Source of the DNA: DATBRC01 sp036560485
Lineage (GTDB): Bacteria; Pseudomonadota; Gammaproteobacteria; Burkholderiales; Burkholderiaceae_D
Assembly: GCA_036560485.1 (NCBI GenBank)
Contig: DATBRC010000052.1
Location: 1-46,595 of the forward strand
Direction: 5' to 3'
DNA: 46,595 nucleotides
Part shown: positions 24,168 to 32,679 of the stretch, in pieces
Layout: every line of letters begins with the position of its first letter
How positions within the stretch are numbered: position 1 is the stretch's first letter
Made by a program: the position numbers and the translations under genes
Notes under the pieces: model-generated
The model's input: only the letters and a program-made list of their open reading frames with translations
Databases searched by the model: none
Told to the model about the DNA's origin: nothing

Positions 24168-24935
24168 TCATTTGATTTTATTGATCGTGGTTTTTGGAGA
24201 TTCTTCACGAGCCAGCGCCTTGAATGCTTTGGGACGCCATGGACGTGCTGTCAACATGAAACTGATCGGGTATTTTTCTTCAAACGGTAATTTGGCATCT
24301 TCCTGATGTTGCTGCGAAAATTCTCGCGCTACTTGCTTCAACCGGTCGAGCAGTGCGGCTACGGATTGTTTGGACAACATGACATTAACGAATCGCATCA
24401 GTTCATGTTCGCCATCGAATTTCGAATCCAGATAATCACTGTACGCCTCTTCACGGAAATACGTCTGGATGGGGCCATCTGGTATCCAGCCGAACGTACG
24501 AGAGACTAGCAGCTTTACCCTATTATTCGGCAACAATTCCAGAAAGCCGATCTTGTCCAGACGCGTTAAACATTTGATGACATCGGCTTCAGTGATTTGA
24601 TACAGCTTGAGCATGCGCTCGATATCGATCAGATTTAACACGGAGACAGCGACGATGAATAGCTTGGGGTTTTCAATGATTTCCTTTTCCTGCGCATAGG
24701 TCAAATGCGAGATCAATTTCGGCTCATCATGCACAGCACCGGCAATGTCGCGGAAGTTGAGTTCAGCTGCTTTCAGGATTTCATCCAGGCGTTGCAACGT
24801 AAAATTCTTTTGTGAAAACATGCGCTTCACGCTGGCTTCGGACATATCAATCTTCAACGCGAGATCGGCATAGGTGATACCGCGGGACTTTAGTTGCCGC
24901 TTCAGTGAATCCACGAGTGCAGTTGCTTGCAGCAT
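24168..24935 (-). CDS. XRE-family transcriptional regulator with C-terminal effector-like domain
   Basis: This 255-residue protein has an N-terminal helix-turn-helix of the Cro/CI type (residues 8-65: LKSRGITYADLALKIDMSEASVKRMFSQ). A larger C-terminal region without a recognised ligand motif follows, including a second winged-helix-like stretch (ITEADVIKCLTRLDKIGFLELLPNN, about 113-137). The ligand and targets are unknown. An inverted repeat sits exactly within the spacer of its probable promoter (24954-24982), suggesting autorepression. It is divergent from the unknown gene at 25083, which could be a target, and upstream of the flavin reductase/gcdH genes on the same strand. Confidence 0.85.
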   Translation of the reverse strand: MLQATALVDSLKRQLKSRGITYADLALKIDMSEASVKRMFSQKNFTLQRLDEILKAAELNFRDIAGAVHDEPKLISHLTYAQEKEIIENPKLFIVAVSVLNLIDIERMLKLYQITEADVIKCLTRLDKIGFLELLPNNRVKLLVSRTFGWIPDGPIQTYFREEAYSDYLDSKFDGEHELMRFVNVMLSKQSVAALLDRLKQVAREFSQQHQEDAKLPFEEKYPISFMLTARPWRPKAFKALAREESPKTTINKIK

Positions 24936-24953
24936 GGCTTTCCTTCATTTTTC

Positions 24954-24982
24954 TATAAAAGTATCGAAAAATGATACACCAA
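24954..24982 (-). promoter_or_regulatory. Promoter with internal inverted-repeat operator upstream of the XRE gene
   Basis: On the minus strand a TTGGTG -35 and a TTTATA -10 are separated by 17 nt. The inverted repeat GTATC-ATTTTTC-GATAC (24961-24977) fills the spacer. This is the classical arrangement of an autorepressed regulator gene. The predicted leader to the ATG at 24935 is short, with AGGAAA as ribosome site. Confidence 0.5.
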
Positions 24983-25082
24983 GCTTATTGAATAGCTACG
25001 TTTGTTGTTTTAATTGAGCAGCGTAGCCGCTTCGACAATGATGTCTCCCGTCGCCGACTTGTTCGGTTAATTGGGGGGAATC

Positions 25083-25523
25083 ATGAAGGACAAACAGGAT
25101 TTTAGAGGGGTAAAGTTTTCAACGGGAGGATGGTCGATTTCTTCCATGTCGGCTGAAAATGTTCATTATTTGTCACGCGTTTTATCACAAGCAATTGCAT
25201 ATATACCAACTTTTGTGGATGAGAGAGTCAACACGGAAATAGGTGATCTGGCCGGTGCCGAGATGATTATTGTGAGAAGTGCGGAAGTGCTTGGCGATGA
25301 CCTTATAGTGGAATTGCATGACGTCGCTGCCAATAAAAGCTTTATGGTGACTTTGAGTCGGCAAGCAAGTAAAAAGCATGTGCTTACCATCGGGACAGTC
25401 GTTAAAGTACGCAGTGTATCTAGCGGATTTGTATTGCAGTTGGGCGGACAAACTGCCTCGAATGAATCGAAAAACAGGATCGATCAGCCTCAGCATCATA
25501 ATGTCCATCATGTAAATCAGTGA
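25083..25523 (+). CDS. Hypothetical protein
   Basis: This 146-residue soluble protein begins MKDKQDFRGVKFSTGGWSIS. The ATG at 25083 follows a GGGGGGAA site with 3-nt spacing to it and is preferred over an in-frame TTG at 25071. The central part (residues 55-125) alternates hydrophobic and polar residues in a beta-rich pattern, with repeated VKVRSVSSGFVLQLGG-like strands. The tail is His/Asn/Gln-rich (QPQHHNVHHVNQ) and could bind metal. There is no signal peptide or membrane helix. I do not recognise a family. It sits between the XRE regulator (divergent) and msrA (62 nt downstream, same strand). Confidence 0.7.
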   Translation: MKDKQDFRGVKFSTGGWSISSMSAENVHYLSRVLSQAIAYIPTFVDERVNTEIGDLAGAEMIIVRSAEVLGDDLIVELHDVAANKSFMVTLSRQASKKHVLTIGTVVKVRSVSSGFVLQLGGQTASNESKNRIDQPQHHNVHHVNQ

Positions 25524-25585
25524 TGCATGCAGCAACGGTTTGCGTTAAAGTCTAATCAATACGACTACGGCAAACGGAGTGAGCG

Positions 25586-26119
25586 ATGGCTGCAGAAATG
25601 ACAACATTGGGTGGCGGGTGTTTCTGGTGTCTGGAAGCTGTATACCAAGAGTTGACTGGAGTGCAACATGTCGAATCGGGTTATACCGGCGGAAATGTTC
25701 AAAATCCAACCTATGAGCAAGTGTGCAGCGGTAATACCGGACATGCGGAAGTGGTGCAGGTCACATTTGATCCTGCCGTGGTGACGTATCGTGAGATTCT
25801 TGAAATATTTTTCACGATACATGATCCGACCACGCTTAATCGGCAAGGGAACGATTCGGGTACGCAATATCGCTCAGTGATTTACTATCATTCGCCCGAG
25901 CAGCAGGAAACAGCCAAGCAAGTGATGGCGGAAATGGCCAATGTGTGGGATGCGCCGATTGTGACTGAATTAAGTCCGATTGGAACTTACTACAAGGCGG
26001 AAGACTATCACCAGAATTATTTCCGCCAGAATCCATTGCAAGGATATTGCGCCTTTGTCGTAGCGCCCAAGGTTGCAAAATTCAGGAAGATTTTTACAAG
26101 CAAGGTCAAGGCTGAGTAG
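25586..26119 (+). CDS. msrA: Peptide-methionine (S)-S-oxide reductase MsrA
   Basis: MsrA reduces the S-epimer of methionine sulfoxide in oxidised proteins. The 177-residue protein has the catalytic GGCFWC motif, with nucleophile Cys12 and a second Cys15. GYTGG, GHAEVVQVTFDP and the C-terminal GTYYKAEDYHQNYF also match the family. Only the N-terminal catalytic domain is present; MsrB is not fused. Recycling Cys residues appear reduced to Cys46 and Cys151. The ATG follows CGGAGTGAGCG. It converges with pdxH. Confidence 0.95.
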   Translation: MAAEMTTLGGGCFWCLEAVYQELTGVQHVESGYTGGNVQNPTYEQVCSGNTGHAEVVQVTFDPAVVTYREILEIFFTIHDPTTLNRQGNDSGTQYRSVIYYHSPEQQETAKQVMAEMANVWDAPIVTELSPIGTYYKAEDYHQNYFRQNPLQGYCAFVVAPKVAKFRKIFTSKVKAE

Positions 26120-26133
26120 GCCAATCTCAGCCT
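26109..26133. terminator. Bidirectional hairpin between msrA and pdxH
   Basis: An 8-bp stem AGGCTGAG/CTCAGCCT with a 9-nt loop overlaps the msrA stop codon in the short gap between the convergent msrA and pdxH genes. A run of A residues at 26148-26153 would give a U-rich stretch upstream on the pdxH strand but no clear U-run follows the stem on either side. A transcript-end role is likely from position. Confidence 0.4.
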
Positions 26134-26155
26134 GCAGTAGCGAGCGTAGAAAAAA

Positions 26156-26791
26156 TCAAGGCTGCAATCGTTGATGCAACCAGCGGCCATCGCTTAGTCG
26201 CGTATACAAAATCCGGTCATGCAGACGCGAACTGCGTCCTTGCCAAAATTCGATCGAGTCCGGCACCAAACGATATCCACCCCAATGTTCTGGGCGTGGC
26301 GGATGTTCGCCATATTGTTTCTCCACTTGGACGAATTGCTGTTCCAGTGCATGCCGATCGGCAACGGGATGACTTTGTAAAGACGCATTGGCGCCAAGCC
26401 GGCTTTGCAGGGGACGACTATGAAAGTAGGCATCGCTTTCTGTTGTCGAAACGCGCTCCACACGACCTTCAATGCGGACTTGGCGTTCCAGTTCAACCCA
26501 ATGGAATAACAATGCAGCATACGGATTCTCAAGCAATTCATGCCCTTTACGGCTCGCATAGTTGGTGTACCAGACAAAACCATGTTCGTTGAATTCCTTG
26601 ATCAACAAGATGCGCGACGAAGGGCGGCCCTTGGCTGTCGCTGTAGCAACACTCATTGCATTGGGCTCCGGTATTTTTGCCTTTATTGCTTCGTCAAACC
26701 ATTTCGCAAATTGCTTGATTGGATCCGGGTCGACGTCCTCCTCGGACAGGCTTGCATGGCTATACTCTTTGCGCAGATGAGCTACCGACAT
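26156..26791 (-). CDS. pdxH: Pyridoxamine 5'-phosphate oxidase
   Basis: PdxH oxidises pyridoxine or pyridoxamine 5'-phosphate to PLP with FMN and oxygen. The 211-residue protein begins near the family start LRKEYSHASL. It shows NAMSVATATAKGRPSSRILLIKEFNEHGFVWYTNYASRKGHEL for FMN binding, ERQVRIEGRVERVS, a SRPLQSRLGANASLQS block, and the C-terminal EFWQGRSSRLHDRILY. The ATG at 26791 follows AGGAAACACC. IlvE in this window uses its product as cofactor, but there is no direct operon link. Confidence 0.96.
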   Translation of the reverse strand: MSVAHLRKEYSHASLSEEDVDPDPIKQFAKWFDEAIKAKIPEPNAMSVATATAKGRPSSRILLIKEFNEHGFVWYTNYASRKGHELLENPYAALLFHWVELERQVRIEGRVERVSTTESDAYFHSRPLQSRLGANASLQSHPVADRHALEQQFVQVEKQYGEHPPRPEHWGGYRLVPDSIEFWQGRSSRLHDRILYTRLSDGRWLHQRLQP

Positions 26792-26912
26792 GGTGTTTCC
26801 TTAAATATTAATGAATAGTAAATTTTCTTCATTCTGTATTGTTTCATTCTAATGGAGAGATGCCCAAAATAATTTGATCTAGGTTTATGTTGTCCTCCGT
26901 TAAAATGACGGA

Positions 26913-27734
26913 ATGAAACCTTTAATTCAATCCGTACCAACTTCCTTTCAGGAAACTATCGATTTTGATCGCCGTTTTGGCGGCATCGCACGCCTGTACG
27001 GCGCAGCGGCACTGGAACGTTTCAAGGCCGCACATGTTTGTGTGATTGGCGTTGGCGGTGTGGGCTCATGGGTAGTGGAGGCGTTGGCGCGCAGTGCGAT
27101 CGGTCATATCACAATGATAGACTTGGATAATTTGGCGGAGTCGAATGTCAATCGACAAATTCATGCATTGACAGATACGTTGGGTAAGGCAAAAGTAACA
27201 GCACTGGCTGAACGGATTGCACAGATCAATCCCTATTGTCGTGTGACTGAAATTGAAGAATTTGTTACGCCGGATAATCTCGATGAGATGATCGGTGCAA
27301 AGAAGTTTGATTACGTGATCGATGCAATCGATGATGTGCGTGCAAAGACTGCATTGATTGCCTATTGCCGTGCAAACGGTATTCGATTGATTACGATAGG
27401 CGGCGCGGGTGGGCAAATTGATCCGACCAAAATCGAAGTAAGGGATCTGTGCAGAACCGAGCAAGAGCCGTTGTTGGCAAAGGTACGCAAACGTCTGCGT
27501 GCATTGCATGGCTTTCCACGCGGGACGAAAAACAAATTTGGTATCGATGCGGTATTCTCGACGGAGCCGTTACGGTTTCCTGAAAGCGCTGAAGTGTGTG
27601 ATGTGTCTGATGATAACTTGGCGGGCGTTACGGGTTTGAATTGTGCAGGCTTTGGTTCGGCAATGGCCGTGACAGCGAGCTTTGGACTGGTTGCGGCAGC
27701 ACAAGTCTTACGCAAATTAGCTGAACATGAGTGA
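26913..27734 (+). CDS. tcdA: tRNA threonylcarbamoyladenosine dehydratase TcdA (CsdL)
   Basis: TcdA cyclises t6A37 of tRNA to ct6A using ATP. The 273-residue protein is an E1/ThiF-like Rossmann enzyme. RFGGIARLYG starts the domain, VIGVGGVGSWVVEALARS binds ATP, DLDNLAESNVNRQ follows, and DAIDDVRAKTALI and the TVCDDNLAG-like segment DVSDDNLAGVTGLNCAGFGSA lie in the C-terminal half. The Arg of the N-terminal RFGG is family-conserved. It stands alone between pdxH (divergent) and galE. With sua5 and tsaE it makes three t6A-pathway genes in one window, though not in one operon. Confidence 0.94.
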   Translation: MKPLIQSVPTSFQETIDFDRRFGGIARLYGAAALERFKAAHVCVIGVGGVGSWVVEALARSAIGHITMIDLDNLAESNVNRQIHALTDTLGKAKVTALAERIAQINPYCRVTEIEEFVTPDNLDEMIGAKKFDYVIDAIDDVRAKTALIAYCRANGIRLITIGGAGGQIDPTKIEVRDLCRTEQEPLLAKVRKRLRALHGFPRGTKNKFGIDAVFSTEPLRFPESAEVCDVSDDNLAGVTGLNCAGFGSAMAVTASFGLVAAAQVLRKLAEHE

Positions 27735-27842
27735 TTGATTGGGAATAATAGTTATTGCCCTGAGCCAGGCGGCATAAATTTCAAACCATAATGTGATGAG
27801 CTGCCGTGCAATGACAGATTTACTTTATTAAAAACACTAAAA

Positions 27843-28859
27843 ATGAAATCAAAAATTCTTGTTACCGGCGGCATGGGTTACATCGGCTCTCACACCGTGG
27901 TGGAGCTGATCGAAGCGGGTTATGACGTGGTCATCCTGGATAACTTGCATAACAGCAGTGAAAAGGTGTTGGCAAGGTTGGAGAAGATTTGCAAAAGGCC
28001 GATCCCTTTTGTGAAGGCCGATGCGCGCGATCGTGGGGCGCTTGATCGTTTATTCAACGAGCATCAGATAGCCAGCGTGATTCATTTTGCGGGCATGAAG
28101 GCAGTCGGTGAATCGGTTGAAAAACCATTGGAATATTTTGACAATAATCTCAACAGCACATTGACCGTCCTGCAAGCAATGCGCGTAGCAGGGGTGAAAC
28201 AGTTTATATTCAGTTCATCGGCAACAGTCTACGGCGACCCGGCCAGCGTACCGATCAAGGAAGACTTTCCGCTACACGTGACCAATCCTTATGGGCGCAC
28301 CAAGTTGATGTGCGAAGAGATTCTAAGGGATCTGATGGTTGCAGAACCGGATTGGAAAATTGCGCTTTTACGTTACTTCAATCCAGTTGGTGCACATGAA
28401 AGCGGACTGATCGGCGAGTCGCCGAATGACATCCCTAATAATCTGATGCCGTACATTACACAAGTTGCAGTCGGCAAGCGTGAAAAACTTTCGATTTATG
28501 GCAACGATTATCAAACTCCTGATGGAACAGGTGTGCGAGACTATATTCATGTGATTGATTTGGCGAAGGGACATGTGGCTGCATTGCGCTATATGGAAAA
28601 GCAGGGACTATCGCTGACTGTGAATTTAGGTACGGGCAACGGCATCAGCGTGCGCAACATGGTGGAAGCATTTCAAGAAGTCACCGGTATCACGATTCCG
28701 CACCAATATGTGGCACGCAGGTCGGGTGACGTGATGACTTGTTATGCGTCACCCGAACTGGCAAAAAAACTGTTGGGATGGCGTGCCGAGAAAGACGTCT
28801 ATGCAATGTGCCGGGATTCCTGGCGTTGGCAGTCGATGAATCCGAATGGTTTTGAGTGA
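27843..28859 (+). CDS. galE: UDP-glucose 4-epimerase GalE
   Basis: GalE interconverts UDP-glucose and UDP-galactose with bound NAD, feeding surface polysaccharide and sugar metabolism. The 338-residue extended SDR has the N-terminal GGMGYIGSHT Rossmann motif, DNLHNSS, HFAGMKAVGES, the catalytic SSSATVYG and YGRTK (Tyr near residue 150), LRYFNPVGAHESG and a YARRSGDV-like VARRSGDV block. Start ATG at 27843 follows a long AT-rich leader. manC follows 98 nt later, so the two probably supply nucleotide sugars together. Confidence 0.95.
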   Translation: MKSKILVTGGMGYIGSHTVVELIEAGYDVVILDNLHNSSEKVLARLEKICKRPIPFVKADARDRGALDRLFNEHQIASVIHFAGMKAVGESVEKPLEYFDNNLNSTLTVLQAMRVAGVKQFIFSSSATVYGDPASVPIKEDFPLHVTNPYGRTKLMCEEILRDLMVAEPDWKIALLRYFNPVGAHESGLIGESPNDIPNNLMPYITQVAVGKREKLSIYGNDYQTPDGTGVRDYIHVIDLAKGHVAALRYMEKQGLSLTVNLGTGNGISVRNMVEAFQEVTGITIPHQYVARRSGDVMTCYASPELAKKLLGWRAEKDVYAMCRDSWRWQSMNPNGFE

Positions 28860-28957
28860 TGTGAGCAGAAATAAATATCCAGTTGAAAGCAACTGGATGG
28901 AATTACGGCATTTCAAAGTTGCAATATCTGATCGTTAAAATTAACTCTAATGGAAAA

Positions 28958-30376
28958 ATGAAGACAATTCAACCAGTCATTCTCTGCGGCGGCTCCGGCA
29001 CACGTTTATGGCCGCTGTCACGCAAATCGTTTCCCAAGCAATTTGTACCATTAATTGATGGCAAGAGCTTGTTGCAACTCACGTTGGAACGCGTCAAATT
29101 ACTATCGCCGAATATCATTTGCGTTGCCAGCGATGAGCATCGGTTTTTGATTTCGGAAGCGATGGATGCGGCACGCGTATCGGGTACACAAATCCTCGAG
29201 CCGGTTGGCCGCAACACAGCTGCAGCAATGGCGGTAGTGGCATTGAATGCCAAACCTGAACAATTGCTGTTGTTTGCACCAGCAGACCATCACATTCCGG
29301 ATGCGGCTGCATTTGCCCAAACGGTGCGAGACGGTGTGTCGGCAGCAGAAGCAGGACAAATCGTCACATTTGGCGTGCTGCCTACTTTACCGAGTACTGC
29401 ATACGGATACATTCAGAAGGCAGCTCCACTGGATGGCACGGCCGCTTTCAAAGTTGCGCGCTTTATTGAAAAGCCTTCAGTTGATGTCGCTACCAAATTA
29501 CTTCTCGCCGGCGATCATTACTGGAACGCAGGCATCTTTCTGATCAAGGCATCGGTTTTGCTGCAAGCATTGGAGTCCTATGCGCCGGACATTCTTGCCT
29601 CATGCCGTGCGGCAATTGCGCAGCAAAGCCTGGACGGTCAATTCATTCGACTCGGTACGGAAGCATTTTCTGCCTGCCGCAGTGAATCAATCGATTATGC
29701 AGTCCTCGAAAAACATCCGCATGTGGCAGTCGTGCCATTCAACGGCGCATGGAGCGATGTCGGCAGCTGGAATGCAGTGGCCAATCTTTCTGAAGGCGAT
29801 GGAGACGGCAATCGTATTCACGGCCAGGGCACCACGCTTTCAGCCAGCAATACATACATCCATGCGTCGCATCGTCCCGTGGTGGCATTAGGCACCTGCG
29901 ATTTGCTGATCATCGATACGCCGGATGCAGTGCTGGTTGCTGCTACCAGCCATGCCGAGCAAGTGAAACAGGCTGTCGCAAAACTGGAAGCATTGGATAT
30001 TCCGCAGGCTAACCAGCATCGTCGCGTCGCGCGTCCCTGGGGTGTGTATGACAGTGTCGATTGCGGCGATCGTTTCCAGGTCAAGCGGATTACGGTCAAG
30101 CCGGGGGCGAAGCTTTCTCTGCAAATGCATCACCATCGTGCCGAGCATTGGATTGTGGTGAAAGGAACCGCCAGAGTTACACGAGGTGATGAAGAATTTC
30201 TGCTGGGTGAAAATCAATCGACTTATATCCCGCTGGGCGTCACGCACCGTTTGGAGAATCCCGGCAAAACACCATTGGAAATTATCGAAGTGCAGTCAGG
30301 TGCTTATCTCGGTGAAGATGATATTGTTCGTTTCGAAGATACCTATGGTCGGTTGAAAGCGACGCAACCGACGTAG
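28958..30376 (+). CDS. manC: Mannose-1-phosphate guanylyltransferase / mannose-6-phosphate isomerase (ManC/AlgA type)
   Basis: This bifunctional enzyme makes GDP-mannose and may also interconvert fructose- and mannose-6-phosphate. The 472-residue protein has the GMP domain GGSGTRLWPLSRKSFPKQF at the N-terminus, ILEPVGRNTAAAM and FIEKPSVDVA. NAGIFLIK and the C-terminal cupin GDRFQVKRITVKPG..LSLQMHHHRAEHWIVVKGTA follow, which houses the isomerase metal site. The frame is open to 28883, but the ATG at 28958 gives the family N-terminus MKTIQPVILCGG and has GGAAAA just upstream. It follows galE, and stops 6 nt before the convergent metallophosphoesterase. Confidence 0.95.
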   Translation: MKTIQPVILCGGSGTRLWPLSRKSFPKQFVPLIDGKSLLQLTLERVKLLSPNIICVASDEHRFLISEAMDAARVSGTQILEPVGRNTAAAMAVVALNAKPEQLLLFAPADHHIPDAAAFAQTVRDGVSAAEAGQIVTFGVLPTLPSTAYGYIQKAAPLDGTAAFKVARFIEKPSVDVATKLLLAGDHYWNAGIFLIKASVLLQALESYAPDILASCRAAIAQQSLDGQFIRLGTEAFSACRSESIDYAVLEKHPHVAVVPFNGAWSDVGSWNAVANLSEGDGDGNRIHGQGTTLSASNTYIHASHRPVVALGTCDLLIIDTPDAVLVAATSHAEQVKQAVAKLEALDIPQANQHRRVARPWGVYDSVDCGDRFQVKRITVKPGAKLSLQMHHHRAEHWIVVKGTARVTRGDEEFLLGENQSTYIPLGVTHRLENPGKTPLEIIEVQSGAYLGEDDIVRFEDTYGRLKATQPT

Positions 30377-30382
30377 TGCAAG

Positions 30383-31303
30383 TCAATGACATTCTCCTGT
30401 GCCATGATCGGTAAAGGCACTGCCGGGCACAGGTAGAAATTCCCATTCATAGCTCTTCTCTTTCAATACCATCTTGAGTACGCCGTAAGTGGTGTTGGTA
30501 CTGATCTCGCTATTTTCTTTGCGCAAGAACATTGGCGTCAGATATGCACCGCCTGTGCCGACAATGAATTCACGCATGCCATGCGCATCATCGCGTTGCC
30601 CATTTACATCTTGTGGCGCGAAGCGTTCGTAGTCATGATCGTGTCCCGACAAGATGACATCGGCATTTGCTGCTTCCAATACCTTCCAGGTCTCTTTCAT
30701 GAAGTCGTTATTGCCATGCCCGCCTGAACTGAAAACCGGATGATGCCAATATGCGAGTGTGCATTTCGCCGGATGCTGTGCAAGGTCTTCTTTCAACCAC
30801 GCCAACTGCGCTGCAAAGGCATTTTCTCTCAGGTTGCTATTGAGTGAAATTACATGCCATTGTCCAATCTCGACACTGTAATAACTGCGCCGCGAGGAAT
30901 CATTTGGTTCTTTAAAATAACTGTAATATCCGATAGCCTCTGGTGTGTAATATTCATGATTGCCAGGGGCAGGGTGCGTGCGTGCCTTGAACTGTCCCCA
31001 GGTCTTGTCATAGCAATTATAGAATTCTGACAGTAGGCCAACCGGATATGTATGATCACCCAATGTTAATACGGCAGCACTTTTATCATCGGCTAAACGT
31101 GTTGCGATGAGTTCAGCTGTTTTGGCTGCAGGCGTTTCAGCAGCTTCCATTTTTCTGCAATCGGCAATATCCCCAGCAGCATAAATAGTGACGCTTCTTT
31201 CAGCGAGACCCATTGCAGTTGCATTGTGTACCACAACTAGATTAGTTGAAAACGCAATGAAAAATCCGGTAATAAAAATCGATTTTTGAATGACGGTCAG
31301 CAT
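30383..31303 (-). CDS. Exported metallophosphoesterase (purple acid phosphatase-like)
   Basis: This 306-residue protein has a signal peptide (hydrophobic residues 9-27, cleavage near ATA). A calcineurin-like phosphoesterase domain follows with the five metal motifs GDIADC, LGDHTY, PGNHEYY, YWHHPVF and SGHDHDYERF. This order matches purple acid phosphatase-type enzymes. The substrate is unknown; a periplasmic phosphomonoesterase role is likely. The frame is open upstream through the tRNA gene to 31585, but that is an artefact. The ATG at 31303 has AGGAG with 7-nt spacing and begins the signal peptide. It converges with manC. Confidence 0.9.
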   Translation of the reverse strand: MLTVIQKSIFITGFFIAFSTNLVVVHNATAMGLAERSVTIYAAGDIADCRKMEAAETPAAKTAELIATRLADDKSAAVLTLGDHTYPVGLLSEFYNCYDKTWGQFKARTHPAPGNHEYYTPEAIGYYSYFKEPNDSSRRSYYSVEIGQWHVISLNSNLRENAFAAQLAWLKEDLAQHPAKCTLAYWHHPVFSSGGHGNNDFMKETWKVLEAANADVILSGHDHDYERFAPQDVNGQRDDAHGMREFIVGTGGAYLTPMFLRKENSEISTNTTYGVLKMVLKEKSYEWEFLPVPGSAFTDHGTGECH

Positions 31304-31461
31304 GGTTATGCTCCTATGTTCGATAGGGTAAAGGTTTCGATGATGAGTGGCAATGCGATCAAGTTGTAAATCAGCTTCAGGCTGCATGCATCGACAATCC
31401 ACAAAAGCTTGGTTAGACCCCGCGATTTTTTTGTGCTGGAGCAGTCGCAAAATTTTGCGGA

Positions 31462-31512
31462 AATATTTATTAAACACAAAACCCGCAATCCTCGAAGCGA
31501 GTAGTGCGGGTT
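31462..31512 (-). terminator. Intrinsic terminator of tRNA-Met
   Basis: On the minus strand AACCCGCA/TGCGGGTT (31505-31512 with 31480-31487) forms an 8-bp stem. An inner CTCG/CGAG stem (31491-31501) sits within it. A T-rich tail TTTTGTGTTT follows. It lies about 35 nt after the tRNA 3' end and is a convincing terminator. A GCAAAATTTTGC palindrome lies just beyond (31447-31458). Confidence 0.8.
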
Positions 31513-31546
31513 CATGTATGCTGCTGATCTTTTTGAAACATGTTTT

Positions 31547-31623
31547 TGGTGGTGATAGGTGGACTTGAACCACCGACCCCAGCATTATGAGTGCTGTGCT
31601 CTAACCAACTGAGCTATATCACC
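31547..31623 (-). tRNA. tRNA-Met (anticodon CAU, elongator type)
   Basis: Read on the minus strand it folds as a full cloverleaf. The acceptor arm is GGTGATA/TATCACC, the D-arm GCTC/GAGC, and the anticodon arm CAGCA-CTCATAA-TGCTG with anticodon CAU. GGGTC forms the variable loop and GGTGG-TTCAAGT-CCACC the T-arm. Discriminator A and an encoded CCA complete it. It resembles E. coli elongator Met in the anticodon arm and variable loop; a lysidine-modified Ile2 identity cannot be fully excluded. It is preceded by miaA on the same strand. Confidence 0.93.
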
Positions 31624-31704
31624 AAGGCAGCCGCAAATTATGCGGTTTTTGGCCTTTTTTGTCAAGAATAGAGCGGGAGCCGGATCTGAGAAGGGAGCGG
31701 CAAA

Positions 31705-32673
31705 TTACCGGTTTTTGGATTTGTCAGAAATGCTGATTGCTTCTTCTACATGCTGTCGCACGACTGAAATGGCACCGCTATCGATACAATCGACGACGAG
31801 ACGATCCGGCATGGAGCGTAACCATGTCAATTGTCGTTTGGCTAATTGACGAGTTGCCGCGATGCCTTTTTCGCGTAGTGTGTGCAAGTCATATGCGCCA
31901 TCCAGATATTCCCAGGTTTGCCGATAACCGACGCAACGGATCGACGGCAAACCAGTATGCAAATCACCGCGTGAGCGCAGCGCTTTCACTTCTGCAATCA
32001 ATCCGTCAGTTGAACGATTCAGCATTGCATCGAAGCGTGCTGCAATACGATCATGCAGTACGCTGCGCACGGATGGTTCGAGCGCGATCGGCACCACCGA
32101 AAACGGCAACTCCACTTTGGGTGTCTTGTTCAATAACTGTGACATTGGTTGGCCTGACAATTCGATAATTTCCAGCGCACGTTGAATGCGTTGCGTATCG
32201 TTGGGTTTAAGGCGTGCTGCGGTTTCCGGGTCGAGCGCTGTTAATTTTGCGTGCATCGCAGGCCAACCTATGCGCATTGCTTCTGTATCGAGCTGTGCAC
32301 GCAATTCCGGATCTGCTTCAGGCAGCACATCCAATCCATCGCGCAATGTTTTGAAATACAGCATGGTGCCGCCGACCAGCAAAGGCAATTTTCCACGTGC
32401 GACGATATTGCCGACCAGGCGTAACGCATCATTTCTGAACTGCATTGCGGAATAGGATTCGGCCGGATCGAGAATGTCGATCAAATGGTGCGGCACACTC
32501 GCGCGTTCTTCTGCAGTAGGTTTGGCAGTGCCGATATCCATGCCGCGATAAACCAAGGCCGAGTCAACCGAGATGATTTCCGATGGAATGTGCCGTGCGA
32601 TTTCCAATGCCGCTGCAGTCTTGCCCGATGCAGTCGGGCCCATGATCGCAATGGCAAGCGGTTTGTTTGACAT
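31705..32673 (-). CDS. miaA: tRNA dimethylallyltransferase MiaA
   Basis: MiaA adds dimethylallyl to A37 of tRNAs reading U-starting codons. The 322-residue protein has the P-loop GPTASGKT (residues 11-18), SVDSALVYRGMDIGTAKP, HHLIDILDP, VGGTMLYFKTLRDGLD and the C-terminal TRQLAKRQLTWLR. Length and motifs are standard. It lies 6 nt after mutL on the same strand, the widespread mutL-miaA pairing. tRNA-Met follows 80 nt later on the same strand. Confidence 0.96.
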   Translation of the reverse strand: MSNKPLAIAIMGPTASGKTAAALEIARHIPSEIISVDSALVYRGMDIGTAKPTAEERASVPHHLIDILDPAESYSAMQFRNDALRLVGNIVARGKLPLLVGGTMLYFKTLRDGLDVLPEADPELRAQLDTEAMRIGWPAMHAKLTALDPETAARLKPNDTQRIQRALEIIELSGQPMSQLLNKTPKVELPFSVVPIALEPSVRSVLHDRIAARFDAMLNRSTDGLIAEVKALRSRGDLHTGLPSIRCVGYRQTWEYLDGAYDLHTLREKGIAATRQLAKRQLTWLRSMPDRLVVDCIDSGAISVVRQHVEEAISISDKSKNR

Positions 32674-32679
32674 CAGGTC

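Noticed and set aside
31304..31585. N-terminal extension of the metallophosphoesterase reading frame
   Set aside because: It runs through the tRNA-Met gene and its terminator; the ATG at 31303 with AGGAG and a signal peptide is the real start.
31547..31623. tRNA-Ile2 (lysidine CAU) identity
   Set aside because: Anticodon arm and variable loop fit the elongator Met pattern better; only a tRNA identity tool could settle it.
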